A stretch of 64,000 bases of DNA, taken from NCBI RefSeq assembly GCF_028769735.1, contig NC_088188.1, positions 4,921,001 through 4,985,000 on the forward strand, written 5' to 3'. The notes under the pieces were generated by a model, which saw nothing but the letters and a program-made list of their open reading frames with translations, was not told the DNA's origin and did not search any database. The position numbers and the translations under genes are program-made. This document shows, piece after piece, positions 1 through 13,700 of this stretch. Each line of letters begins with the position of its first letter. Positions within the stretch are counted from its first letter, which is position 1. This DNA is from Zonotrichia leucophrys gambelii (lineage: Eukaryota > Chordata > Aves > Passeriformes > Passerellidae).

Positions 1-1993
1 AAGGTGCAGGGGAGCTCCCCAATAGCCTTATCTAATCACACAAAAGTTAAATTTTGCAGCTCTCCATCAAGCAAATGCAGCTCTGTCTCCATTTCCACAA
101 ACAGAATTACAAACAGATTCTGCACTCCCTGTCCCAGGCTGTTGGACTGCAGGATTTTTGTGTGTAACTCTTAAATACCAAACTGCAGAAATACTCTATA
201 ACTGTCAACATAAATGCAGACTTTTGTGCCATTAGTAAAGGGTGATGACAGGCTGTATGAAGAACACATTCCCTGTCTCTGCCATTCTTCCTTTCTCCCA
301 CTCTCCACCCACCCACTCCTTTTAATGTTATTACTATTGTTATTATTTTTTTTGTAGCAGGCATCGTATCTGGGAGCAGGGGATTAAATGAATCATTCCA
401 TTTGGCAACAGGCAGGCAGCATCAGTGCTGGAATCCTGTCTGTTCTTTAGTAATATTAATGTTGTAGAATATCATCGGGGGGAGGTGGCTGACTGGAAAC
501 TTGCAGATAAATGTGGGGGGGGTTATTTGGTCAGCATTGTTTCTTAAAGCATTTAACCACACAGGAGCAGCAACACTGCAAAAATACTCTCTGCATATGT
601 TTTGAAATGCTTTTTAATCCTGATTTTTACTTTGAAACTAGAAATATAATGCATTTTATTTAGAATTATGGTGCTAGTTGGGGTGGCTGTCAGTACAAAG
701 GCTAATGCTATTTATTAAGGTCCTGGTTTTATTTAATAGCCAGATGAATGGAACAGTTAATAAAAGAAATATTGCTTTATTCCCTGACATTTATGTCCTT
801 GGTTTCCAATAAAGAATTGAAATTATGAATAGTTGATGGTTTAAATTGATGTTTTATGTTGAACGCTAGCTATAATTTCCCCTCTGAGGATTGTAATACC
901 GAGAAACAGATGGTTTTTCACAGTAACAAATTGCTGTGTGTGTACTGGATATAGAGCTGCCTTTCAGCTCCCTCCACCTTCCCCTGCTCAGCCCCAGCAC
1001 AGGCAGCACTGCTGCTCTTCCCAGGACAGAGCCAGAGCTGGAGGAAACCCAAACCTATTTTTCCAGGTGTGCTGGAGATGGGAAAAGGCTGCAGAAACTC
1101 TGGGAATAACTGAGCAGGATAAACACAGAAGTTCCTGGCTCTTCCTCCTGTCCCAGCGTGCTCTGGCAGCCTGGGCTGCCTTCCCTGGTGCTGCTGGAGG
1201 TGAAGTCCTGGAAGGATGGGAAGAGTGGTGGCACTGGGGAAAGCAGCAATGGTGGGAAGTTCAACAGGCAGCTCCAGCCCAGCCCCAGCTGTTCCTTTGC
1301 TCTGGGTTTCTGAACACAGCCAGTCCGCAGCGTCTTGAGGTTTTATTGACATTTGGTCTGAAGTAAATGAGTGCTAAACGCTCTTGTTTATGCGTTTTTA
1401 AACTGTTTTTCAATAATTGTTACTGTGGGGAAGTGGTGTGAGATGATTAGTGGAGAGTTTGGCAGTCCACATTAAAAATACACCTTTTTATAAGCTAATT
1501 ATTGAGGGAAATGGTTAGTAATTACCACTTCTAAATGTTCTCTGCTAAGGTTTACATGTAATATTTGGATCAAGAGTCACGTTTAGCTCCATTTAAAAGC
1601 AGAAAGAGGAAGAAAACAGGAGGCTAAAAGGAGGGATCACAGCCAGGTCTGTCCTCCACAGCTGTGGGTGTGAGGCCATTGCTGGACTTCAAAATGCTGC
1701 TGCTGTTGGCAGAATGAGTATTTGGCTTTTCACAATCCTTGTATGATAAATCATGTTACTGACACACAGTTAAAATACATGGGCTTCAAGCTCAAAACAG
1801 CAGCTATTTCATAAGAGACACAAATTGATCAAAACCAAATTGTGTAGATCATAGGATTAAATTTTTAGTACTAACTTTCAAAAGAACTCTTACTCTAAAA
1901 AATGATGTCATGCTTTCAAAACCCTTTTTTTCCTTGGAAGCATGAGAGATTGCTACTTACTCAGTCTTGGTGTCCTTAAAGTTCTCTATATCC

Positions 1994-2352
1994 TACTACA
2001 TATATATATATACACACACATATATTTATTTTTATGTTTATATTTATATTTATATCCATGTGTATATATACATATATAATATGCAATATAATATCTATAT
2101 ATAAAATATAAATTATATATTACATATTGTATATCATATATAATATATAATATATAATACATAATATATAATATATAATATATTATATATATTATATATT
2201 ATATATTATATACTATATATTATATATTATATTATATATCGATATGTATATTATAGAGTATTTTATATAGTAATATATTAATAGTTATATATTATATATA
2301 TAATAATTTATATATATAAATATTATGCAGTATAATATTCTATATATTGCAT
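1994..2352. repeat. AT-dinucleotide-rich low-complexity tract
   Basis: About 360 bases made almost entirely of A and T, dominated by TATA and ATAATATA motifs with a short CACACA run near its start. Many parts are self-complementary, so they could form hairpins or cruciforms. It is a degenerate (TA)n/(TAA)n simple repeat. Confidence 0.92.
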
Positions 2353-3365
2353 ACCTTGACTGTAGACTACTAATGAAGTATATTTTTATAAAGCAGTGAG
2401 GTTGCTGGAATGAAATACCAGGTTAAAAATCGGAGTTGGTTAATTTAATAGTACCCAAATTTAATAGTACCCTAATTTTTCTGGTTGTCCTGCTGATAGC
2501 TTGTATTCAAAACAGTGAAGAAATGCATCAGAATTTCTGCCCTTTTCTTTTCCCCTTTTGGTTTAATGTCAGGAAATGGCACATTACAGCAATTTGTGTG
2601 GCCCTGCAGCACTGCTAAGAGAGATAAAGCACTGAGAACACCCAGAGAGCAGGGCTGGAACTCAGTGTGGCCATTGACAAGGACAGGAAAGGTCAGAAAA
2701 GGTTAAGATGGTTGGGAAAGCCATTTCACATATATCAACTGTGGTGTTTAATAAGTTACCTGGAACCAGTTTCCAGCAGTTTGTACTGTGGAGCTCGAGC
2801 AGGAAAATTCAGCAGAATACCTGTCACCAGTAAGTGTGGTTAAAAGAACCTGCTGGGACCAGCTTTACACAGCTTGTGTAATGAGAAAGCTGCCATCAGA
2901 GTAATGCAGAAGTGGCATTTTGTCAGTAGGTTCTAAGTATGACTTGTCCGAAAAATTCAAGATGTGATAGCCATGACTTTTTTGGTAGAAAAGAGCGGTC
3001 AGGTGGAGATTTCTGCATCAGCAGCTGCAGTAGTGGGATCAGCCCAAGGGGGAGCAGAGCCCACAGTGGTTTGAAGTCAGTGCTGAGGGATGTTAATAAA
3101 CTTTATTTACTGGCTCTTGCCACGAGGAATATTGTGCTAATGCAGCCAGGGTTACCTTCAGCTGAGGGAACAGTGGGAGAGAAAGCAGGGGAGGATCAGG
3201 AGATCTGCACACACAGACAGAACAGAAGGAACTTGCACTTGGGCGTGTGTTGTCCTTAACTACAACTCTGGTTCCTCAAAGTTCACTGAGATGACATGAA
3301 GAAATAAACAGATATTTTTGGTGCTAAAATAAGCCTGGTGTTCTCCCACTTAGAAAAAAAAAATC

Positions 3366-3595
3366 TTCCTTCCTTCCTTCCTTCCTTCCTTCCTTCCTTC
3401 CTTCCTTCCTTCCTTCCTTCCTTCCTTCCTTCCTTCCTTCCTTCCTTCCTCCCTCCCTCCCTCCTCCTCCCTCCCTCTTTCCCTTCCCTTCCCTTCCCTT
3501 CCCTTCCCTTCCCTTCCCTTCCCTTCCCTTCCCTTCCCTTCCCTTCCCTTCCCTTCCCTTCCCTTCCCTTCCCTTCCCTTCCCTTCCCTTCCCCC
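3366..3595. repeat. Compound polypyrimidine microsatellite (TTCC)n-(CCCT)n-(CCCTT)n
   Basis: Three arrays run together: 21 copies of TTCC (3366-3449), a CCCT/CCT transition (3450-3480), and 22 perfect copies of CCCTT (3481-3590). The + strand is pure pyrimidine over nearly the whole length and the - strand pure purine (GGAA, then AAGGG). Open frames across it on both strands are only repeat translations. Length variation between individuals is expected. Confidence 0.97.
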
Positions 3596-4688
3596 AATAG
3601 TTGGATCTGCTGATGATTTATTTACTTAGGAAAAAGAACAACTGATAACAAGTTGAGCCTGTCTGTGATCTGAGGTTATCCTTCCCCAAAAATCAGAGGT
3701 GTGGGGGCCTTGGCTCTTGCTGGAGGAGCTGCTGTTGGCAGAGCTCTCATGCAAAACATGCTAAACCATGTCTGTACCTAAGCAAGTGGAGATATTAGGC
3801 AGCCATCCTCCGTAAGGAAGAAGCACCCTGAATTTCCATCTCCTAATCCACTTGTCTTTTTAGTACATGTATGCACAAAACATTATTATAGCACTTTTTA
3901 ATAAATGGAATAATAGCAGACTTAGTGTTACATACAGGAGATTATCATCTTCAGTGATTGTGTGTGCACAGCTTGTGTTATCAGAAGATTAAATGAATCT
4001 TAAGGAGATGCTGCTTCACAGTGAGATTTGATTTTCCCCTGCACGAATGCTTCTTAAATTATTGAGCCGTTGTGGCACAGACAACACTTGGAGAGGAGAA
4101 AGTTGTGAGCAGGCTTTACCTGTCCTGTCAAATGGCTCACCCTGGCTGAGGGGAGAGGGTCCTATCTCTGGCAGCACCTGGGGTGAATTATGGGCAGATT
4201 AAGAGCTTCCTCCTCGCCTTAAGGCAGCGCTGCTCCCTCCTCCTCCTCCTCCCTGCTCCTTCATCTCCCCCACAGCCCTTGGCACGGGGGACCATGAAAA
4301 CCATCACCTTAAGTAAATCCTCATAAGCTATTCATGTTCCTCGACAACTTTGCTCATGCTGTTTGATTCACAATCCTCTGCCTCTTCAGTTCTCTCACAT
4401 ATTAACGAGTTTGATCACTGCTCCATATAAATGAGGCATAATCTGAAGCTGTCAGACCTAAACTGTCTTGAACATACACTAAGTGAATATATTCAAATTT
4501 CTCTTTAAAGCTGGGAATATTTATAATAAAACTTGTCAGAGCTTCGGTTAACAGTTTACACTGGAAGTATTTTTGGTTGTGAAATACAAAAACAAGTCCA
4601 AAAATGACTTTTTGAGCTGATATTATTATATTTGCCTTGCATATGGAAAAGTCGTGTTGTGATTTCAACAACAAATGAGAAAATTGGC

Positions 4689-4769
4689 AAACTTCTATGA
4701 AAATTAAGTAAGCTCAAACTTCTATGAAAATTAATTAAGCTGAAACTCCTATGAAAATTAATTAAGCTC
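4689..4769. repeat. 27-bp tandem triplication
   Basis: Three consecutive 27-bp units (4689-4715, 4716-4742, 4743-4769) with the pattern AAACTTCTATGAAAATTAA followed by an AAGCT-type end. Units 2 and 3 contain TTAATTAAGC; unit 1 has TTAAGTAAGC. They differ from each other at only one to three positions. Confidence 0.93.
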
Positions 4770-7700
4770 AAATGAAAAAGTGTTAAAACACTTCACAAAT
4801 TTATACTAATGTGACTTGTAACAATCACAGTAAAAGAGCAGCGGGTGCTGTTAGCAGTGCTTTGAATTTGGGTTGTGCTGCCTCTTCTGTCACAGCCTGA
4901 AACTGGATATCTATGGAAGTGCAAACACTGGACTCATTTATTTTTTTATCCCGTGATGTTCCCAGTGAAGAATGCTGTGTAAAAATGTCTCCTGGCTCTG
5001 GGGAGAGGCGGCCTCTCCTGTTTTCCCTTTGAATGCTCTGTGGTTGTACCTCTCCCTCAGACTGCATCTGTCTGGGCTCTTATATCCTGTCTGATACAAG
5101 GCTGCATCCTCGCCTGGCACAGGCCAGCACAGAGAGAGCTCGAGTGTCCTCTGCATTTTTCTTTGTGTTTTTATAACAGGAGTTTACAAAATTTAGGAAT
5201 TTTCACCTTTGCGTGAAAGAAGCACAGAAATAAACAATATATGATTGTTACAGGACTTAAAATACAGAGTTCCTGACATCAAAGATGCAAGACAGGCTGG
5301 CTTTATAAGGAACTGGCAAAAGGAACAGTAGTAGGAGCAAATGATGTCTTTTTTTAGCTACTAGATAATACTTTGGAACTGAATGAAGGCTGCAGCTTAT
5401 GAATCTCATTTCCCTCCTCAGCCACACTGAACACAGAGGATGAGATCTCAGCAGTGTGAGTTAAACCCAAAGGAGGTGTTGTGGAACCTAATGTCTAATG
5501 GCAAAGGTGACAGGGAGGGAGGTCTGGCTGCCTTGAGCATCCTTGAATTTTGGCTCAAGCCTAATGGCAAAGGTGACACCGTTTAGCCCCTAAATTCAAA
5601 ATATCCTGCCCAGTCAGAAAACATTCTCTGTGTCCAAGGCAAAGCAGACACTTGAATTTGAGTCGAATCAAATGTGGGGAAGGTTTGCTCAGCAGCCTTG
5701 ATGTGAACAGGAAATTGATCCTCCAGCACAAGGCCGGAGTGCCAGGAGCTCATTCTTCACCGAGATAATCAGGCACAAAACGCTGCAAGTTAATCAGTTC
5801 ACTTTCACTTTAGTATTTACATTCACTTCAGCTTTAAACAAGCATTTAATTAGTTCTGAAAGTGTATTTGAAAGCCTTGCTGTTGGACCTCGTAGATAAT
5901 GAATGGTGCCTGTGAGTTTTGTTTTGTTACTGGAAAGTGAAACCAGATGCAGCTTGGCCATCCAAGCCCAGCCTCTGGCTGGCTCCGTGCCGTGGCAGAT
6001 CCGAGTTTTTATCATTTGGGGAGTGTTCTGTGTCTGCACTAAAGCTGCTCATTGTGCTAGGGAAGGATGTTGATTCCACACAATAAGTTGCTGGAACAAC
6101 ATTCAAATATATAAAGCAGCAGAATTGGATTCCTCTGTTGAAAAACAGTAAAAAAAAAAAGGGATTAGTCTGTGGTTAATTTAACAACTCCCAAAGTTGC
6201 CATTACAATACACCTATATTCATTTCCTTATTAATTATGTGGTTGTGCTATTTAAGCTTCCTTTCTGTCCTTTGGGACCAAATTCTTGTCCTGGGTGAGA
6301 AACCAAGCTCTCTTTTGTGTTGGGGATCATCATGTGATGTGAGCAGGGATTATTCCCGAGTCATTAATGGGATTCCCTGGGAATTGTCTCCGACTCAAGG
6401 CTTCCCTGCGGGGCCCCTGGACCTGACCTGCTCCTGTTCCTGCTGAAACTTGGTTTTTGCACTTGCTCAAGGTTTCTGTGGTGTTGAAAAACTCCTGCAA
6501 ACCGTTTCTTCTGTGATGGCTCTCTAAAGAATATCCATTTTAGATTTACTTAAAGCAGCCCTGCGTCCTCTCTTACTGCTTTTGCCCCTTGGGACAGTCT
6601 GTTAAGGATCCTCCCCGAGGGGATACAGAGGGAAAATCCTACTGTGTTTGTGATGCTTTTAATCCCCAGCCTGTCTATAGACTGAAATAAATAGAGCATT
6701 CACCTTTCTGCTTTCAAATACAATTTCAGCGTCACCTGTGGCATCCTGATTCATCAAGATCTGTTCTAAGCACTTCTGAATCTTATTGACCACTTGTTTT
6801 ACAGGATGATAAATCCCTGTTCTCCCAGAGCAAATAGATTTAATAGAGCAGGTTTTTTTCCTTGATTTATGTTTGCCATGACCAGAAAGCAGGATTTCAG
6901 CATCCAGCAGACGCTGCTCCACAATTACAGAGTCACAAGCAGGCAGTGGCTGTTTTGCTGCTGAATGACAAATATTGTCAGAGGATTTGGTGACAGTTTA
7001 TGTGTTCATATAGAACCAAAGCACGTGGTGCAATTGTTTCTTCAAGATTAGACTTTCTTGAAACCCATTTTTGATTTTAGGGGATGCCTCTGAGACAGGG
7101 ACTCGGGAAGTTACTGGTGAGGGAATGAAAATTGGCAAAAAGAGTGTATTAGAAGCAAAAAGAATGTATTAGACTTGAAAACAAAGATGTTTAATGTGTG
7201 TATTCTTTAAAAAGTGGAAGCAGTGTGTATTGTATAAGGTTTGGAAGATGACACTGGACATTTGAAATTTTTTTTTTATCCCTCCTTTTGTAACATCATA
7301 AGGATGTTACAAAAAACAACCCTAACTGCATTTTAACAAGCCATGGTGGTAGTGCCCAACAGCTGAAGAAATGAAGGACTGATGTGCTAAATTGTGCCTG
7401 TGTTGTACAATTAGGTGGAGTGGAAAAACCAAAATCAGGGTTTGGCTGAGGGGATGGGTCCGTGGTGACAGCCCTGTGCTTGTACATTGTCACAGTAAAT
7501 GAGTTGCAGGAATAAATGAGTTGCAGGAATTAGTGATGATGATGCCCCCACATTTTATTGATCAGGAGATTAAATACAAACTGGTTTCTGCAGCTGCTGG
7601 CTCTTGTCACCGTGGGTTTGTGTGATGTGGAAGGGGAGCCTTGACTGGGGTATTTACGGGGTGTTTGGGGCTGTCACTCCTCAAACCTTTGGGAGTCAGA

Positions 7701-10700
7701 GCAAGGGGATACAGTCAGAGCTCTGTGTATTTATTGTCATCCTTACATTAGAGCAAGACTTGTCTTAATAACGAAATCCTGCAAGAGGAATATCTCCCCT
7801 GAAAACCATATGTCAATAGAGCTTTAAAATTGCTCAAATATGAAGAGGACGTTACACAAAATAGATGGATTCTGCCAGCCTAAGGAATAGGAATTGACAT
7901 TTTTCAGAACAGATGTCATTGATAATTTATAGATGGCTTTAAAAATTAAACTTTATATAGAAGCTGGCTTAAAAATGAAGTGTTGTCAATGTTCTGAGTG
8001 CATTGGGTACATTAAGCAGAAACGTTGGTGTCACTCAGTGGTATTTAAATACTGCAGAAGTCAGGAGCAGCTGTGTCCTCTGAAAGTCTGCTCCTGTTCA
8101 ATATTAAAGGCTCATGTGAGTCTGCTGCTTTCCAGATGATGTAGCTGCACTCCTAGGAAGTGTTTTGAAACGAGTAATTATTGATTTTGTCCCTTACACT
8201 TCTGATTGAAACCTGGAAGTGAAGCACATGACTTATGGAGAAAAAGACAATTTTATGTCCAAAGGTACCAGCTTGGCTTCGTGGTTTATAAGCTGTAAAA
8301 GCTTCATATTGATGCCCTCCTAGCTTTAAAAACAGAGTGACAGTTCTCTCTGAAAGAGAGGCATCTGCTCTAAGTGCACTAACACAGGGAAATTATTGGA
8401 AAGCTTTCCAGTGCTTTTGCAGAATCAGGATTTCCTTTTTTTCCCCCTCTTAAATACACATTTTGTTAAACTGCTCCATCTAAAACGAAGTAGGGGTTAA
8501 TACACATTTTGCTAAGTAAGAAAAACAACCAAAAAAAAAGCCCCAGCTCAACACTGGAGGCTCAGCCCAGGAAGATGGGAATTCTGAGATAATATTCAAT
8601 GTGCCCAAAGGGACAATGCTGTCTCTTGTTGTCACTGTCTATATTTAGCCACCGTGCTCATATGCAACTTAAAATACCTAGAATAGCAAGAAGAAAATTT
8701 TTTTCCCCTTCATTTGAAGTGGTTCAGTGTAGGGTTGTTAATTTTGGCTTATCACAGCTGACACTTGAGTAAGGGGGGAGAAAATAGAGGTTTGGAGCTT
8801 TAACTCTCTCCACATGTGCCCCTCTGAGCAGCCCTCCTGACTCCTGCAAAACTTTCTGGGCTGCCTTAAATTATGTGCCCCCCATTAGGAGAAGTTCACA
8901 GCTCATTTAGTTGATTTAAAATCCATTGTTGTTTGTGCAGCTGATAAGGGGTGAAAAAGCTATTAGTTAACAGACCCGGGTTGAGAAAAAAATGTGAATA
9001 ATTCCGGCTTCCTACTCGAATCAACGGGAATTCTTCTGATCAGTTAATGTAAACAGTGTGATTTATACTTTAATACTTCAGCTTACATGAAAATAAGCAA
9101 TAATTTTCACACTTTCAGGAGTGTTTCATGCTGTTGCAAACTAAGTTTTTGCATTTTACCCATTTACTGAAAAGATTATGAAGTATTTCTGTATGACAAT
9201 CTGGCAAATATTTATGTTTTAGGGACATATTACACACTTCAGTGGGAAATGCTCCTAAGCATCAGTTTAAAAAATTGGGCAGAAAAATGAGAGAGAGAGA
9301 GCAAAGTCCTTGAGGAAATACTGGACAAGTTGTTTATGGGGGGAATGACCTTGGCTGGTTTGGATCCCACTAATGGGCTCTTTATCCCAAAAGTGAACTC
9401 CTGGTCAGAAGGAGGGTGCTGAGCCTGGCGTTGGGGGAACAGGGAGCAGGAGGGTCCTGAGTGGCCAGCAAGGCTCAGGAATCCCTGCTCAGCAGGGAAA
9501 ACCACCCTAAAAATTCACATTCTGGGTCTGACATGGCTGGGAACAATCAGGAGCCAGCGCAGGGAGCTGGTCTGTGCAGCCACACTCACAGCTGGGGTTT
9601 CTGCCTGCTGTGCTTTCCCTGCACTGCCCTAAGGAAAAACCACTCGTGGAATGCAGCTGGGTGGTACCTGCTCCCTCCCCAGAGGTGCTAACAGTTGTTT
9701 ATGCTTCCCCTATCTGATGATGGCACCAAAATGTTTCCTTGTTCTTGTACTAACTTCGGGAGCAGCGTCAGAAGTGATCTTGTCTGTTTTGATGGATCAC
9801 TGGCATGGCTGAATATCTCAGTCCTCAGGTCTGAGACCCTGACCATCAAATGCTGCACAAGCCATTCCAAAATCAGTTTTAAAAATGAGCAATTACATAT
9901 TTTTATAATTGATTTATCAGGATCCAATAAATAGAAGTCATAAAATCAAATAAGTTGTTAGATAATCAATACCAATTCAGAGATTCTCTGATGTCACTTG
10001 CCCCATTTTACCTTTTTTGCCCCCCTCATGGTGGTCCTCAGTGTCTGTCCTGACCTGGCTGAGAGGGAGCTCCTGGTTCAGAAATATCAGCACTAAGGCT
10101 GTAGTCAGGTGGGAAAACCTGATATGCTTTGGGTCTTAGGAGTGCTTATTCAAACACTGCATTTCCAGACACGGCGTGCCTTCAGGAATTTAAAATAACT
10201 TGTTTGAACTGCACGGTGTTAATGAGCAGCTGGGTAAGATACCATCTCCTCTGAACAGGAGCTTTTTCTTTCACTATTTTGTCTGCATTTCCTAGGAGTG
10301 CTTCAGCAGACAGAGCATGACCGTGCTTATATTTTGTGTTGGCAGCTCTCAGCCCTCTGTGCCTCTGCCCCACTGTTCAGAGCAGCCTCCATCATCTGCT
10401 GAGGTTTCAAAATTTGTACAAATACAAATCCTCTTGCCCAGGAAGAGGCTGGGTTTGGATATTTGCTTAAAATGTCATTTTAAAGTGAGCCCTGTAGTGG
10501 TTTTTGCATCCAAAACTCAGTGTTGGCTTCCAGTGTTTCAAGTTTGCTCACCCTGTTTCACTCCTGTCCTGAGCCCTCAGTGGCCCTGGATGTCCTTTTT
10601 GAGGTTGTTAGGAATACTTAGCTTAAAGAAGGTGCTTGAACTTGAGGTACCCTTTGCTTTGGATGCAGCTAAAAGCCTTTGGTGTTGTATCACGTGCTGG

Positions 10701-13700
10701 CTTTGATGTGCACACTTCAGCATCTTGTAAAAATGATCAGATGTATAAAAGATGGTGATAGGGAGAAGTTTATTGAGTATTTCTCTGGATAAAGGGTGTT
10801 GCAGGCATTTCTGGAATTCTTTTGTAAGTCCCTCTGTACATCAGTTGGGCAGTTTTGACCTTTTTTTTTTTAGTGTGGATTTTGGTGCTTGACTTCTCAT
10901 GGCACTTGGTGTTACTTGGTATTTCAGGCAATAAGTGATGGAAAACATCTGCTGTTTGGTGAGGTGCACCTTCAATGACAGCAGGACAGTGTGAATGAGA
11001 ACATGACCCCACAGCATCACACTCTGGGTCACTCCTCACAAAATGCATTGCTGAGGGGCAGGAGGCACTGACAAAAGTGAATTTTTACTTAAGTGTATCT
11101 TAATTCAGGTTTTTTACTGCCTTGAAATGAGAGGGAAAACGCTTTGGAGAAAAGTAGTTATCAGTTTATGTCTAATTTAGCAGTGCTGCTGCTGAGGGAA
11201 GTTTGCTACAAAGGTAAAAAGTTTGAAGCTTAGGTTAAAACGATGGCAGATAACTGGATCTGTAGTTGCCATATATAGTCATGCAAGAAAAAGTCTGTAG
11301 GAATCCTCCAGACGTTTATGGACTTCTCTGATTCATCTGTCAGAGCCAAACAGCTCCAGCCAAGAGATAGGGAATTTGTTAAACTGCATTAAGTTCCTAA
11401 ATTGCTGTAGCCCAAAGGAGCAATTCTTCCTTTTATAGGGGGAAGAGTAGGAGGGAGTAGGCAGGGAGGATGGTGCATTATGAAGTCTCTTCTTTTGGTA
11501 AGAGTTTCAAGAGATGAGTAACATTCTAGAGCTCTTTAAAAAAAAAACAAAACAAAACACAAACCACAGACAAAAAACTTGAATTAATTTCCGTTGCTCT
11601 CATCAAAAGCTGGCTGTCTAAATTTAGCCATTTCCTATAGACACTCAGCTTATGCTGGCAACAGTCAAACTGTTTGTCCTCAAGTGCAATTTGTCACCTC
11701 CCCCTTCTAAGTTGGTAGAAGATAAGCCTGTATTAATTCTGCTGATTTATTATTATACAAGTGTGCCTCATTTTAATCTGCCATGGAGCTGATTGTGCTC
11801 CAGCTCCCCGTGTCTCCCTTCCTCATCTCCCATCCTCTGGGCTCCTTTTCCTGCTCTTTTTATCTCCTTTCTCTCCCCACCCCCTCTGAGCACTGGAACA
11901 GTTCAGCACATGAATTTGGGAATTAATCCCAGCTGAGAGTTTATATCACACTTGTGAGGGGATGCTGCTGCTCCAAAGCTTTATGTGGGTTTTTTATTTC
12001 TGAAGTTCAACTAACAAACAGTAAATGTATTGAATAAGGCTGTAGTGAGCTCTTGCTTTCTTTCATCTGGATGATTCATTTTTATCTACTGTGTGCTCCC
12101 AAAGCATGTGCATTATGGGCCTGTTTCCATAGGAGTTTTGCCAGGAAGTGTAAAGGCAGCAAAAGTTTGTTTTCTCCAAATTGCTTCACTCACAGAAGCA
12201 ACATGAAAAGCTCTGTGCTGTGTTTTTTTTTATTTAGGTCAGCAGGATGACAGTTAGATTAATTTCAAGGTGTTTTTACCAGGTATGCTAAATTAGATGT
12301 AGTAAAAACCTTTGGGTCTGTATCCTGATGTTTTTGAGGTTGTCAATTTTTTTTTTTCCCTTTGAATTTCTCATCTTTGTTGGAATCTGAAGTTATCACT
12401 ATCACAGTTAGCTGCACTGAACCCACAGCCAGTCACTCCCTGCATGGAAAAAGTCACAAAAAACAGAAAGACAGCAGAGATGATGGTCATGAGAGTTTTA
12501 ACAAATATAGGACATGTATTTGCAGGACAAGAGGCTTTTTACTCAAGTCCTCATGAAACAACTTGTTTCCTGTAGGAGCAACTGGCTTTGGAATAAAACT
12601 GCATGGTCAGGATCAAGATTAAGAAGAAAATCTTATAAAAAGATTAGTAGAGGATTGCATAGTATTGGATTTTCATGCATTGAAATCAAAGCAAAAGGCT
12701 GACTGCAATGATAGAAATCAGTAAATACACCTGTGTTCTTACATGCAGGTATGTCAGAGTGTGATTAATGCAGGGCTGCTCACAGCTACATTTGTAATCT
12801 CTGGGCAAAAGATAAGTAAGGAAAACAATTTTGCAATAGCTGATGTCCCACAGTGCCTCCTCCCCAGTCCACATCCTGTAAGGATCCCTGAGGATGAGCC
12901 TGGCTCCTCATTATTATATTTAACACAGAATTATTCTTCTTGGAAACTTCAAAGCAAGATCCTTAAATCAATAACAGGTTTTAAAACATGAGTGGTTTTT
13001 AGTAATCTCACTTTTCCTAAATGAAGCAGTACATTGGGATTCATGATTTCTGAATGGTTGTACCCATCTTTTCCTTGAAACTGAGGAGAAATCCCAGTCC
13101 CAGGAGCCCAGTGCTGGCAGACAGCTCCAGCTCCTGCCCCACCATCCCAGAAGGATGCACTCTGCTTCCAGCCCTGCTTGTGGGGAGGGAATATGGAAAA
13201 TTACAGCTGCAATTATGGTTTCACATTAAATATTCTTCTGTCTAAATCCACCATGTGAAGCATTAGGCTGTGTTTGAACTGGTGTTGTTAATTGGACCAC
13301 AGCACTTAGGTGCCTCTTCTGCAGTCAGGCCCCTGTCATTAGCCTCTCATTAGACACGTTAATTTTTTAGGGCTCATAATAATTAAACTTTTTTCAGAAG
13401 TTCCCCATTTTACACTGCAGAGAAACCTCTGATGTTCAGGCTGTAATTCTGGGTAACCAGGGGAGACTTAGGAATACTTTCTCTATAGACTTTCAGAGTG
13501 GGAAATACAGTGGGTGGAGGATGAAATCCTGCAGGATGTGATTTGGGAGGAGTGTTCAGGATCTTTTTCACTGAAAAACACAAATCACAGGGACAGAGAA
13601 CTTGTGGAACAACATGGAATTTATGGAGGGGCACAGAAGGTCTGGTTAAAATATGACAAGTGTAGGTGAGGCTGTTTTTTGGGGATGTAAAACTATATTG

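Noticed and set aside
2238..2243. ATCGAT, a classic Cut-repeat binding site
   Set aside because: It occurs by chance inside the AT-rich simple repeat and has no other support.
3283..3613. Open frames reading GREGKGREGK and FLPSFLPS repeats
   Set aside because: These are translations of the polypyrimidine microsatellite on each strand.
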